From assembly GCA_900546265.1 (NCBI GenBank), contig URCA01000003.1, positions 85,162 through 149,161 of the forward strand: a stretch of 64,000 nt of DNA, read 5' to 3'. This DNA is from an uncultured Oscillospiraceae bacterium (GTDB taxonomy: Bacteria > Bacillota > Clostridia > Oscillospirales > Acutalibacteraceae). Shown in pieces: positions 51,988 to 60,146 of this stretch (positions are counted from its first letter, which is position 1; each line of letters starts with the position of its first letter). The notes beneath the pieces were generated by a model. That model worked only from the letters and a program-made list of their open reading frames with translations. It was not told the origin of the DNA and did no database searches. The position numbers and the translations under genes were made by a program.

Positions 51988-52096
51988 TTTATGTATAACC
52001 TCTCTGTTCATTGAGTTTTGAAAGCGCATTTCATATCCGGAATAGAAATACCCCTTCACTCATTTGGACAAAGGGGTGCGAAATGCACACCCAAAA

Positions 52097-52681
52097 TCAG
52101 AGGTTTTCATAAAATTTTTTGAAATTTTTTATTGCGGCAGCGATTGACTTGTCTACGGAGCTATAATTTATGCCCTCCTCTTTTGCAATTTTTCTTGAAC
52201 TAATCCCAAGCAAGACGGATTTAAGAAGGCGCTCCCTTTGAACAGGTTGCAGCATACTTAACGCTTGCCTTACCTTAGAAAGTTCTAACTGCCGCAGCTT
52301 TTCTTTTTCTTCCTCGATCTGTTCCTCCTCCGCTTTATCAAACGGATCAACAAATGGGGCGATAGATTTCGGATGGAACTGCTCAAAAATATCATCTTCG
52401 TATCCGTATACATCTATCGTCCTCTTACTGCGCTTTTCATATTTATCATTATTTCTATGTGATTCACTAATCACTTCCCCCTGAGCCATTGACAGAAGGA
52501 TAAACGGCGTATACCTCCTGATAATATCAGGGTACTTGTCCCACAATGCTTCTTCGGACAGTTCCGTTACAATCGCCCATTTTTCCGTTCCAGTGAAACC
52601 ACTATACTCATACCGAAGGTTAATGAGTTTACAATCCTGTGCAAATAATTCTTCCTGCTCGTTTACTGTAAGTTTTTTCAT
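52097..52681 (-). CDS. Sigma-70-like factor (element-encoded, C)
   Basis: A 194-residue protein. An acidic coil (EEEQIEEEKEKLRQLEL) precedes a region-4 helix-turn-helix: ALSMLQPVQRERLLKSVLLGISSRKIAKEEG. It resembles the Orf7-type sigma-like regulator of Tn916 elements. AAGGAGATTACGGAA lies before the ATG at 52681. It probably activates int/xis or transfer promoters. Confidence 0.7.
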   Translation of the reverse strand: MKKLTVNEQEELFAQDCKLINLRYEYSGFTGTEKWAIVTELSEEALWDKYPDIIRRYTPFILLSMAQGEVISESHRNNDKYEKRSKRTIDVYGYEDDIFEQFHPKSIAPFVDPFDKAEEEQIEEEKEKLRQLELSKVRQALSMLQPVQRERLLKSVLLGISSRKIAKEEGINYSSVDKSIAAAIKNFKKFYENL

Positions 52682-52830
52682 TTCCGTAATCTCCTTAAAT
52701 TTGGAATTTTTGATATACAAGGTTGAAATCAAAAACTCCGGAGATCACGGATACCTACATACAAACGCCTGCCATACTGTGATAGACATAAAGCTCCCTT
52801 TCCACCTGACAAAAGCGAAAAGGGCTGCAC

Positions 52831-52882
52831 AAAAAAAGCAGCTATAACATTCACGCCCGAAGGCTGAAAGCTATAACTGCTT
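52831..52882 (-). terminator. Terminator ahead of the sigma-like gene
   Basis: AGCAG and TATA arms pair around an inner GCC-TTCG-GGC hairpin; TTTTTTT follows on the minus strand. The stretch 52682-52830 holds no supported gene. Confidence 0.65.
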
Positions 52883-52911
52883 CTTCAAAACACATATTCA
52901 ATTCGTTTTGC

Positions 52912-53022
52912 CTAAGCTGCTGTATTGCCGCCTAAAAGATATTCAACCAGCATTTGAAAGTCAAGAAAATTTTTCAAAGCTTTAGGCATACTAATTGTAA
53001 CAGATTTGCTTTTCCGTATCAT
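52912..53022 (-). CDS. Possible small protein (36 residues)
   Basis: A short frame SVTISMPKALKNFLDFQMLV then EYLLGGNTAA ahead of a terminator. The sequence looks coding, but no clear ribosome site precedes the ATG at 53022, and the frame is open further upstream. Low certainty. Confidence 0.35.
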   Translation of the reverse strand: MIRKSKSVTISMPKALKNFLDFQMLVEYLLGGNTAA

Positions 53023-53167
53023 CGGCAAAACTGCGCCAATTTTCCGCCATTTTGTTTTCAGCCTCGTTCCGTAAACGAAAGCCGTTCTTCGGGCAGCATA
53101 CACAGTGTAGCATACGCAAGGTCGGACATTCAGTAGGGATTTCGTCGGACTTTAGTCGGACAAGCCT

Positions 53168-53734
53168 TTATTTGAAAAAATTGGGAATATCGCTGCTTTC
53201 ATCAGCTCCCTTCATATTAAAGATTCCTTTGAAGCACGGAATCGCATATCCCCACAGGGATACGCCGAGAAGCAAAATCGCTTCCCGTTTCCGGTCGTAA
53301 AAGGTACTGCGCTCCATATTCAAGAGATCGAGCAGTTCGCTCTCCGTATACCGAAACGCTGTCAGGTAGCTTTTCGATATGATCTCGTGGTATAGCCTGC
53401 CGTTGTTATGGTAGTCATATATTTTCGCCATAGCGGTATCAATCAGGTCAACCATCCACTTGTTCTCAAACAAGGCGCTGATACGGCTCTCAAACTCCTG
53501 CTTCTCGGTATCCGGCGCAAACAGCTCCAAATAGACAAAGGCGCTGTCCAGTTCTTCTCCGTAATATGCCAGCTCCTCATTCACACGGGCAGACTCGCTC
53601 AGCGTAATCCAGACCACATCACGGTATACGCCAAGAAGCAATTTTGTTTTCGAGAATATATCCGATTGATTCAAATTAAGCTGCTCATACATTTTCCGAA
53701 TGCTTTTCGCAGCGAGTGTATCTTTCCGTCCCAT
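53168..53734 (-). CDS. ArpU-like small regulator (copy B)
   Basis: A 188-residue helical protein related in layout to the 46976-47512 protein: LLGVYRDVVWITLS, then SYLTAFRYTESELLDLLNME and YDRKREAILLLGVSLWGY. The C-terminal part looks like a helix-turn-helix. It is the first gene of the leftward int/xis operon, read from a consensus promoter controlled by the ImmR-like operators. Confidence 0.6.
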   Translation of the reverse strand: MGRKDTLAAKSIRKMYEQLNLNQSDIFSKTKLLLGVYRDVVWITLSESARVNEELAYYGEELDSAFVYLELFAPDTEKQEFESRISALFENKWMVDLIDTAMAKIYDYHNNGRLYHEIISKSYLTAFRYTESELLDLLNMERSTFYDRKREAILLLGVSLWGYAIPCFKGIFNMKGADESSDIPNFFK

Positions 53735-53807
53735 CTGTTCGCCTCAATCCTTAAAACGGGTATCATTTGTTGGTAGATAAAAGTTCAAGCTAATTTGCTG
53801 AACTCCC

Positions 53808-53836
53808 TTGACAAAACACGCAAGTTCAGGTATTAT
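53808..53836 (+). promoter_or_regulatory. Rightward promoter of the immR-like gene
   Basis: TTGACA (53808-53813), 17 bases, TATTAT (53831-53836). The spacer contains the operator half-site ACGCAAGTT. Confidence 0.75.
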
Positions 53837-53906
53837 ATATACGCAACTTACTTGCGTATTGACATTATACGAAATTAACTTGCGTTTGTCAATATGGATA
53901 CGCAAG
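53818..53906. promoter_or_regulatory. Four ACGCAAG operators in the divergent promoter region
   Basis: ACGCAAGTT 53818-53826; palindrome ACGCAA-CTTAC-TTGCGT 53841-53857; AACTTGCGT 53877-53885; ACGCAAG 53900-53906. The outer two half-sites fall inside the spacers of both promoters at nearly equal positions, which suggests cooperative repression by the ImmR-like protein. Confidence 0.75.
53864..53892 (-). promoter_or_regulatory. Leftward consensus promoter of the int/xis operon
   Basis: On the minus strand TTGACA (53887-53892), 17 bases, TATAAT (53864-53869), a perfect consensus. The spacer holds ACGCAAGTT. Confidence 0.85.
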
Positions 53907-53947
53907 ATATTTTCAAATCAGGTGGGATAATTTGGAGGTCAGATGAA

Positions 53948-54352
53948 ATGAAATTCTGTGAGAAAGTAAAAGAAGCCCGCACGAAGGCAGGCTTAAAGCA
54001 AGATGAGCTTGCAAAAGCAATCGGCGTTTCTCTGCGGACAATATCGAATTATGAGGCTGGCACCCGCTACCCGAAAAAGAGGGAAACCTATTATAAGATG
54101 GCGGAAGTCCTGAAGGTCGATGTCAACTATCTGCTTACCGATGACGAGGAATTTCTGCTGAACGCTGAATCCAAATACGGAAGCAAAGGCGCAAGACAGG
54201 CAAAGGAGCTTATGGCAGAGGTTACGGGGCTTTTTGCAGGCGGCGAGCTTGCAGATGAGGATTTGGACGAGATGATGAAAGGCATTCAGGAAGCGTACTG
54301 GATCGCCAAAGAGAAGAATAAAAAGTACACTCCCAAAAAATACCGGAAATAA
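53948..54352 (+). CDS. ImmR-like XRE repressor
   Basis: A 134-residue protein with an N-terminal XRE helix-turn-helix: VKEARTKAGLKQDELAKAIG, then SLRTISNYEAGTRYP. The C-terminal helical part may bind the protease partner. ATG 53948 follows GGAGG at 9 bases; an earlier ATG at 53894 lies inside the operators. Next to the ImmA-like gene it gives the ICEBs1-type switch in which the repressor is cut when the element is induced. Confidence 0.85.
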   Translation: MKFCEKVKEARTKAGLKQDELAKAIGVSLRTISNYEAGTRYPKKRETYYKMAEVLKVDVNYLLTDDEEFLLNAESKYGSKGARQAKELMAEVTGLFAGGELADEDLDEMMKGIQEAYWIAKEKNKKYTPKKYRK

Positions 54353-54427
54353 CGCTTGATGTCCTCTTTTTCGGACAGTGTATTTGATAAGATATACTTA
54401 CTGGCAGTAGAATGGGGGTGTTTGCTC

Positions 54428-54943
54428 TTGGATATTCAGACTTTAGAGATTGTCAGAAAGGCGAATCGGCTGGCAAATGACCTTTGCACAAGAGATCCGC
54501 ATAGAATCGCACAAGAACTGGGCATAGAAGTTATCCCATTAGCCTTCAAGAAACAGCGAGGGGCATACAAGGTTTTAATGCGTAACCGTTTTATCTTCAT
54601 AAAAGACGATCTGCACCCTGTAATGGAGCGTATCGTAATGCTGCATGAGATTGGACACGACGCATTACATAGAGAAGAAGCGGTCAAAGCCGGCGGCTTC
54701 AAGGAATTTAATATTTTCGATATGCGGCAAAGCCGGATGGAGTACGAGGCAAACATCTTTGCTTCCCAAATCTCCCTGCCTGATGATGAAATACTGGAAT
54801 ATATCGAAAACGGGTATGATATTCAGCAGATCGCACGGGCAATGCACTCGGACATAAACTTGGTCGCATTGAAAACGGATACGCTGATCGCACAGGGCTA
54901 TCGTTTCCGTCATCAGGAATATCGCAATCAATTTTTGAAATAG
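54428..54943 (+). CDS. ImmA-like metallopeptidase
   Basis: A protein of about 171 residues with the ImmA/IrrE zinc motif HEIGHDALHRE near residue 75 and a conserved E further on (SRMEYEANIFASQISLP). In ICEBs1, ImmA cleaves ImmR and so derepresses int and transfer genes. I place the start at the TTG 54428, where a GGGGGTG ribosome site fits; an ATG at 54356 also keeps the frame but lacks one. Confidence 0.85.
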   Translation: MDIQTLEIVRKANRLANDLCTRDPHRIAQELGIEVIPLAFKKQRGAYKVLMRNRFIFIKDDLHPVMERIVMLHEIGHDALHREEAVKAGGFKEFNIFDMRQSRMEYEANIFASQISLPDDEILEYIENGYDIQQIARAMHSDINLVALKTDTLIAQGYRFRHQEYRNQFLK

Positions 54944-54962
54944 ATAACTGGAGGGTATAAAG

Positions 54963-55973
54963 ATGTTGATGAATAATAACGAGTATCTTGATTTGGTGCA
55001 AACTATCAAACAGGAAATTCAGCAGGCGCAGTACAAAGCTACTTTAAGTGTAAATAAAGAGCTGATTATGCTGTATTACAATATCGGAAAAATCATAAAC
55101 GAGCATAAATCTTGGGGCAATAAATTTATTGAAAATCTGGCGGCTGATATTAAGCTCTTGTTCCCGAACGCAAAGGGCTATTCTGTTCGCAACCTTAAAT
55201 ATATGTCAAAATTTGCAAGCACTTATCCTGATGAGCAATTTGTGCAGACGGTGTCTGCACAAATTCCGTGGTCGCACAATGTTGCAATCTTGGATAAGGT
55301 TAAAGGAGAAAAGCAAAGAGAGTGGTATATACGAAAGACCGCAGAAAATGGCTGGTCGCATAATGTCTTGATTCATCAGATTGAAAGCGGCTTGTATGAA
55401 CGGCAGGCTATTGCTGATAAAATTTCAAACTTTGAAAGCCGACTTGCTTCGCCGCAGAGTGAGCTTGCCGTACAAACAATGAAAGATCCATACATTTTTG
55501 ATTTTATCCCTTTCAAGGAAGATATGGTAGAACGGGATATAGAGCAGGCTCTTGTTCAGGATGTAACGAAGCTGCTTTTAGAGTTGGGAACGGGATTTGC
55601 GTTTCTCGGCAATCAATATCATCTCAATGTCGGCGGCGATGATTTTTACATTGATCTTCTGTTCTACAACCTTAATCTTCGCTGCTATGTTGTGATTGAG
55701 CTGAAAACCGGAGAATTTAAGCCGGAATATGCTGGACAGCTTAACTTTTATCTCTCAGCCGTTGACGGGATTTTGAAAAAGGATAATGACAATCCTTCTA
55801 TCGGTCTGTTGCTGTGCAAAAGCAAAAACGCATTAGTCGCTGAATATGCCTTAAAAGATATGTCAAAGCCAATCGGTGTCAGCGAATACAAAGTTACAAG
55901 TGAGCTTCCTGAAGCTTTGAGCAAACAGCTCCCGTCTGTGGAAGATATACAAAAGCATATCAAAAGAGACTAA
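54963..55973 (+). CDS. DUF1016 (YhcG-like) PDDEXK nuclease
   Basis: A 336-residue protein. N-terminal DUF1016 domain with YYNIGKIINEH and WGNKFIENLAADI, then the nuclease core with FYIDLLFYN, VVIELKTGEF and the following PEYAGQLNFYL, which supply D, E-x-K of the PD-(D/E)XK site. Family members act in DNA processing and some in defence; the true role is unknown. It follows ImmA by 19 bases and may share its transcript. Confidence 0.85.
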   Translation: MLMNNNEYLDLVQTIKQEIQQAQYKATLSVNKELIMLYYNIGKIINEHKSWGNKFIENLAADIKLLFPNAKGYSVRNLKYMSKFASTYPDEQFVQTVSAQIPWSHNVAILDKVKGEKQREWYIRKTAENGWSHNVLIHQIESGLYERQAIADKISNFESRLASPQSELAVQTMKDPYIFDFIPFKEDMVERDIEQALVQDVTKLLLELGTGFAFLGNQYHLNVGGDDFYIDLLFYNLNLRCYVVIELKTGEFKPEYAGQLNFYLSAVDGILKKDNDNPSIGLLLCKSKNALVAEYALKDMSKPIGVSEYKVTSELPEALSKQLPSVEDIQKHIKRD

Positions 55974-55988
55974 AATATCGAAAAGCTG

Positions 55989-56031
55989 AAAGCCGCAGAG
56001 CTATATATCGAAGTCCTGCGGTTTTCATTCT
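55989..56031 (+). terminator. Terminator after the nuclease gene
   Basis: GAAAGCCGCAG (55989-55999) pairs with CTGCGGTTTTC (56017-56027), then ATTCTTTTC. Confidence 0.7.
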
Positions 56032-56086
56032 TTTCACTACTCAATGTTATGCTAAAAAATGGGGAAATAAAATTGATAACGCTTTT

Positions 56087-56329
56087 ATGCTCAATGCGAC
56101 AATACGGAATGGCAAATTAAATGGCGAGTTAAATGGCGACAATGGCAAAGTAGATGGCGAATTAAATCCAGCTCTGCTTTATCTGAACAAGAGTGAATTA
56201 GCGGTTTATCGAACATTCCAAAGTATTAGGCATAGCACAAAGATTTATCGGATTTGTTCTTGCTTTTGCAATCATTCCACAACCACCTTCAATGAGCCGC
56301 AAAAATCATTGCCTTCTAAAGTAAGATAG
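56087..56329 (+). pseudogene. Possible gene remnant with NGELNG repeat
   Basis: A frame with NGKLNGELNGDNGKVDGELN followed by ELAVYRTFQSI, then random-looking codons. The repeat part resembles linkers near the end of AlbA/RecG-like regulators. It has no start signal, and the frame is open upstream to the terminator. Probably debris. Confidence 0.3.
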
Positions 56330-56748
56330 TTGTCGCCTTCATCAAGGGTAACGGAATATGTTCCGTTTTTACTTGTATCGGCAATCACTTTTTCCTCGCC
56401 CTTATCAAGCCAGTAAAGCCTTGCCGTGCCGGAATCAACCGTCAACTCGTAAGTTACAGTAAGCTCACTTCCTTTATCCCGTTCTAACGCAGTACCTCCA
56501 AAGATATATTCTTTATCATTGAAATCCTCATAATCTGCTGTATAGGAGCCGGTATAGGTATCTTCCCCTTTGGTCTTATCGCCCTGCAAATCTTTTTCGT
56601 CCGTAAGGGCATATTTGCTGAAATGCTGGAGCATATCATTAAAGCCGTTTATAACACTATCTTTCAGATTGTCGCCGCTGCACCCCGTAATGGTAAAGAC
56701 TAAACATAAGGAGAGCAGTGCAGCAGTCAGAATTTTTATTTTTTTCAT
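56272..56748 (-). CDS. Small lipoprotein of the antimicrobial-peptide transport operon
   Basis: A 158-residue protein. Signal peptide ends in lipobox TITGC at residues 19-23. The mature part is acidic, probably beta-rich. It is the last gene of the ABC operon, where lantibiotic-immunity systems often place a lipoprotein that binds the peptide. That role is inferred; the sequence itself is not of a family I recognise. ATG 56748 follows GGGTGAT. Confidence 0.7.
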   Translation of the reverse strand: MKKIKILTAALLSLCLVFTITGCSGDNLKDSVINGFNDMLQHFSKYALTDEKDLQGDKTKGEDTYTGSYTADYEDFNDKEYIFGGTALERDKGSELTVTYELTVDSGTARLYWLDKGEEKVIADTSKNGTYSVTLDEGDNYLTLEGNDFCGSLKVVVE

Positions 56749-56752
56749 ATCA

Positions 56753-57040
56753 TCACCCGCCAATCCTCGTTACAATATTCATACCGATAATTGCGATTGC
56801 GCCAACCGCATAAATGCTGTTAATCACGACACATACCTGCATAAGTTTGGATTTTACTTTTCCTTTGGTATAGCTGAGAATGGAAAAGATACCTGAAAAA
56901 ATCATAAAGGCGGCGTAACTGTAAACCATAATCTCCGCTACCGGGGATTCCAGCGCCCAATCAAAGGTACGCAGTGGCAGGATCGTCCACGGGATAAAGA
57001 GCATAATGGTAGAAATCGCAGTTAAAATTTTGTTTTTCAT
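56753..57040 (-). CDS. Small membrane protein in the ABC operon
   Basis: A 95-residue protein with about three membrane helices (residues 5-22, 35-55 and 68-88). AAAGGAG precedes the start. It lies between permease and lipoprotein genes and is probably cotranscribed. I recognise no family. Confidence 0.6.
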   Translation of the reverse strand: MKNKILTAISTIMLFIPWTILPLRTFDWALESPVAEIMVYSYAAFMIFSGIFSILSYTKGKVKSKLMQVCVVINSIYAVGAIAIIGMNIVTRIGG

Positions 57041-57045
57041 TGTAG

Positions 57046-57816
57046 TTATCTCCTTTCAGATGCGCCGTATCGCATACAGGATACGACAAGTGCTAAAATA
57101 GTGATTCCGACTGCAACAGGTAGCCACGGAAGCCAAGCGATTTGTGTTTCATAAACACCTTCAGCAGCTCTCCCATACGCCACCATTATCAGATAGAACG
57201 GATAGCTCATCGGGTAGGCAAACCATATTTTTGTGTTTATCATAAGCACGGAAGGTACAATCGAAGCCAGACCGATACCGACCGAAAAAATGGGAGACTG
57301 GATTAAAGTGGAAACCGCAAGGTATACAGCAGCCATTGGGATTGCAGCGGCATAGATACTGCATACATTTTTGCAGACATATAACGGCTCAAGGATAAAA
57401 TTATAATCCTGCGTATGGGTAACGATTGCCGCACAAATATAGTACGCCCCAATGGACATAACCATCTGAAATGCCGCCAGCAAAATCAGGACTGTGAATT
57501 TAGCAAGGCATAGTTTTGTTGTGCTGATCGGCAGGGACAGCATTTTCAAAATTCCTTTATTGGAGCGTTCCGTTTGATTCAGCAGTACCGTACAGATGAC
57601 CAGCGATGCCGGGATCATAAACCAAACCATACCCATAAAGCCCTGAATGAAAAAATTGTTTTCCGGCGTAATCGGGATTCCTCTCAGGTCGAAGTTCATA
57701 TCCGCATTGATAATGCTCGGAATCCACATCATAATGACAGGGATCAGCAAGATCAATAAGATTTTAGAGCGGCGGATTTTTTTGAGTTCCACGCCGACTA
57801 ATGATAAGAAATTCAT
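57046..57816 (-). CDS. Lantibiotic-immunity-type ABC permease (MutG/SpaG-like)
   Basis: A 256-residue permease with six predicted membrane helices, starting FLSLVGVELKKIRRSKI. This start and size fit the SpaG/MutG group. It overlaps the upstream permease gene by 4 bases. It should pair with the 57813-58538 permease and the 58535-59290 ATPase to expel or detach membrane-active peptides, as CprABC of C. difficile does. Confidence 0.8.
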   Translation of the reverse strand: MNFLSLVGVELKKIRRSKILLILLIPVIMMWIPSIINADMNFDLRGIPITPENNFFIQGFMGMVWFMIPASLVICTVLLNQTERSNKGILKMLSLPISTTKLCLAKFTVLILLAAFQMVMSIGAYYICAAIVTHTQDYNFILEPLYVCKNVCSIYAAAIPMAAVYLAVSTLIQSPIFSVGIGLASIVPSVLMINTKIWFAYPMSYPFYLIMVAYGRAAEGVYETQIAWLPWLPVAVGITILALVVSCMRYGASERR

Positions 57817-58538
57817 TCAAAACACCTCCTTGCTTTCAGATAAAGGACTTTTGCAATACCGAACACGACCGTTTCAATCCCGCAAACAGCTAAAAATAAG
57901 GTGGTACGGCTATTTTCCACTGCCGCAGAGAGCATTTGATACGGGGAAGCAAACGGAAACAGGCTCAGCACAATATTATCCTGCGGAAGAATGGAAAGCG
58001 TAAATACTAAAATCACGCCAATACCGAGGGATACCCACATATTCTTACAGGCAGACGCAATAACCAGCATAAGCATTACGGTCGGCAGCGTAACTACAAT
58101 CTGGAAACCTGCGGTTTTCAATATTTCGGTCAGGTCAAACACATAACTTGGAAACCAATACTTTGCACAGCCGACTAAGACTGCCATTTCTATGACCACC
58201 ATTGCGGATAATACCAAAGCGGCAATTAGAAATTTTCCAAAGAACATACTACCTTGACGAATGGGCAGCACCGACATTTTCTGCATACCGTTATCGGCAT
58301 ATTCCGTGTGGTACATCATACAAGCGCCGCAAATGGAAATGAGGATGTTTAACATCGCCATCATCTGCCAATTCGCAGACATCAGTATATTGACTGGATT
58401 GCCTGAGAGCGCAGTCATTTTCTCTGCTTTTACCATCATATAGACAACCGGAAAAGCTGCTGCAAGAAAACCGCCTGCCAAAAACGCAGGGAGATAGCCT
58501 GTGCGCTTCAGCTTTTTGGATTCGATTAAGAGACTCAT
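57813..58538 (-). CDS. Lantibiotic-immunity-type ABC permease (MutE/SpaE-like)
   Basis: A 241-residue permease with about six membrane helices. The first cytoplasmic stretch LLIESKKLKRTGYLPAFLAG is followed by large hydrophobic segments. Size and position after the ATPase fit the SpaE/MutE group. It overlaps both neighbours by a few bases, so three subunits are made in step. Confidence 0.8.
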   Translation of the reverse strand: MSLLIESKKLKRTGYLPAFLAGGFLAAAFPVVYMMVKAEKMTALSGNPVNILMSANWQMMAMLNILISICGACMMYHTEYADNGMQKMSVLPIRQGSMFFGKFLIAALVLSAMVVIEMAVLVGCAKYWFPSYVFDLTEILKTAGFQIVVTLPTVMLMLVIASACKNMWVSLGIGVILVFTLSILPQDNIVLSLFPFASPYQMLSAAVENSRTTLFLAVCGIETVVFGIAKVLYLKARRCFE

Positions 58539-59290
58539 ACCGTACCTCCTCTCCTGCGGTTATCTTCATCAATCATAGCAAGGAAAGTATCTTCCAGATT
58601 ATCCGTCGGGAATCCGGCGGCACGGGCGCTTGTTTTCAATTCCTCCTTTGTTCCTTCAAACAGCAGATGACCGTGATTCAGAATACCAATATCGTCAGCC
58701 ATAAGTTCTACTTCAGGAAGCAAGTGAGAAGAAACCAATACCGTGCAGTCATATTTCTGCGGCAGGGAACGAATCAGGGTGCGTATCTCGTGAATACCAA
58801 CCGGATCGAGTCCATTGGTCGGCTCGTCGAGAATCAGGATCGGCGGTCTGCCGATCAAAGCGCCTGCCAAACCTAAACGCTGCTTCATACCAAGAGAATA
58901 TTTCTTTGCAAGTCTTTTTCTAAATTCAGTTAAGCCGACAAGCTCCAGAGCGTCATCGACACTGCTTTTTGGAAGTCCAAGAATTTTCCGTATAATTTCA
59001 AGGTTTTCCTCTCCGCTCAGATTCCCGTAAAAGGCGGGTGCTTCAATAAATGAGCCAACTTCCTTCAAAATGGGAACTCGGTCTGAAGGGTATGTTTTTC
59101 CGTCAATATGAAAACTTCCTTCTGTCGGCTGCGTCAAACCGAGAAACATTTTCATCGTTGTGGATTTTCCCGCTCCGTTCGGACCTAAAAATCCATAAAC
59201 GCTTCCCTTGCGAATATGGAGATTCAGATGAGATACTGCCGTGAAATCACCGTAGTTTTTCGTCAGATTTTGAGTTTCGATTATATTCAT
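58535..59290 (-). CDS. Lantibiotic-immunity-type ABC ATPase (BcrA/SpaF-like)
   Basis: A 251-residue ATPase. Walker A GPNGAGKST at residues 36-44, Q-loop region, signature YSLGMKQR near residue 130, Walker B ILILDEPT, and switch histidine of SSHLLPEVE. This matches BcrA/NisF/SpaF ATPases for peptide-antibiotic defence. ATG 59290 has AAAGGAG 12 bases ahead. The two-component system lies divergently upstream, with a repeated regulator site between. Confidence 0.85.
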   Translation of the reverse strand: MNIIETQNLTKNYGDFTAVSHLNLHIRKGSVYGFLGPNGAGKSTTMKMFLGLTQPTEGSFHIDGKTYPSDRVPILKEVGSFIEAPAFYGNLSGEENLEIIRKILGLPKSSVDDALELVGLTEFRKRLAKKYSLGMKQRLGLAGALIGRPPILILDEPTNGLDPVGIHEIRTLIRSLPQKYDCTVLVSSHLLPEVELMADDIGILNHGHLLFEGTKEELKTSARAAGFPTDNLEDTFLAMIDEDNRRRGGTV

Positions 59291-59357
59291 GTTGTGAAAT
59301 CTCCTTTCCTTTGTTGTCTTTAGTATAAAGGCGCAACCTTGTGTCAACCTTCTCTCT

Positions 59358-59379
59358 ACCTTACATTTACCTTACATTT
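59358..59379. promoter_or_regulatory. Tandem ACCTTACATTT repeat, response-regulator site
   Basis: Two perfect 11-bp copies (59358-59368 and 59369-59379) with one-turn spacing, typical of OmpR-type regulators. They lie directly upstream of TTGACA (minus strand) of the ABC operon, where an activator would bind. Confidence 0.75.
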
Positions 59380-59409
59380 GAACTGCACTGCGAAAATGCG
59401 GGAATGATA

Positions 59410-59418
59410 TGCTATAAT
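59410..59418 (+). promoter_or_regulatory. Extended -10 promoter of the two-component genes
   Basis: TGCTATAAT is a perfect extended -10; no good -35 is present at the usual distance. The response-regulator start is 22 bases downstream, after AAAGGAG. Confidence 0.65.
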
Positions 59419-59440
59419 ATAGGAAAAGGAGAATTGCATT

Positions 59441-60145
59441 ATGGACTACGATTACTTAAAATACAAAAAAATCCTCATCGTAGATGATGAGGCTGATCTG
59501 CGTGAAATGGTAACATCTATTTTAGAGCAGGACGGTTTCAAAACAATCAAGACTGCTGGAACAGTAGCCGAAGCTCTGAAAATATGCAGGGATTGGGAGC
59601 CTGATCTTGCCATTCTCGATGTAATGCTGCCCGATGGGGACGGCTTTTCTTTGTTTGAACAAATGAGGACTTTTACCGAAGTCCCAGTTCTCTTTTTAAC
59701 TGCCCGTGGAGAAGATGAGGACAAGCTGAAAGGATTGGGACTTGGTGCAGATGATTATATGGTAAAGCCGTTCCTGCCAAAAGAATTATCCCTGCGTATC
59801 GGAATCATTCTGCGGCGGTACTACAAAGGCGAAGATCCTATCGTCCAGCTTGCCGGAAGTCAAATTGACTTTGACCGTGCCGAAGTGATAAAAGAAAATG
59901 AACATTTCCCGCTGACTGCAAAAGAACACGATATACTGCTGGCGCTCTACCGCAATGCGGGAAGAATTGTAACCATCGATCAGCTCTGCGAAGCTGCGTG
60001 GGGAGATAATCCATACGGATATGAAAACTCGCTGATGGCGCATATCCGCAGAATCCGAGAGAAAATTGAAGCTAACCCGTCAAAGCCGGTATCCCTCATT
60101 ACGGTAAAAGGCTTAGGCTACAAGTTAGTATTAGCGGGGAAATGA
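59441..60145 (+). CDS. OmpR-family response regulator
   Basis: A 234-residue regulator. Receiver domain with acidic pair VDDEAD, phospho-acceptor Asp in AILDVMLPDG near residue 62, Thr in FLTARGE and Lys in MVKPFLP. C-terminal OmpR winged helix with LTAKEHDILLALYRN and the recognition part ending RRIREKIEANPSKP. Its gene ends one base before the kinase starts. It probably binds the tandem repeat at 59358-59379 and switches on the ABC transporter. Confidence 0.9.
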   Translation: MDYDYLKYKKILIVDDEADLREMVTSILEQDGFKTIKTAGTVAEALKICRDWEPDLAILDVMLPDGDGFSLFEQMRTFTEVPVLFLTARGEDEDKLKGLGLGADDYMVKPFLPKELSLRIGIILRRYYKGEDPIVQLAGSQIDFDRAEVIKENEHFPLTAKEHDILLALYRNAGRIVTIDQLCEAAWGDNPYGYENSLMAHIRRIREKIEANPSKPVSLITVKGLGYKLVLAGK

Positions 60146-60146
60146 T

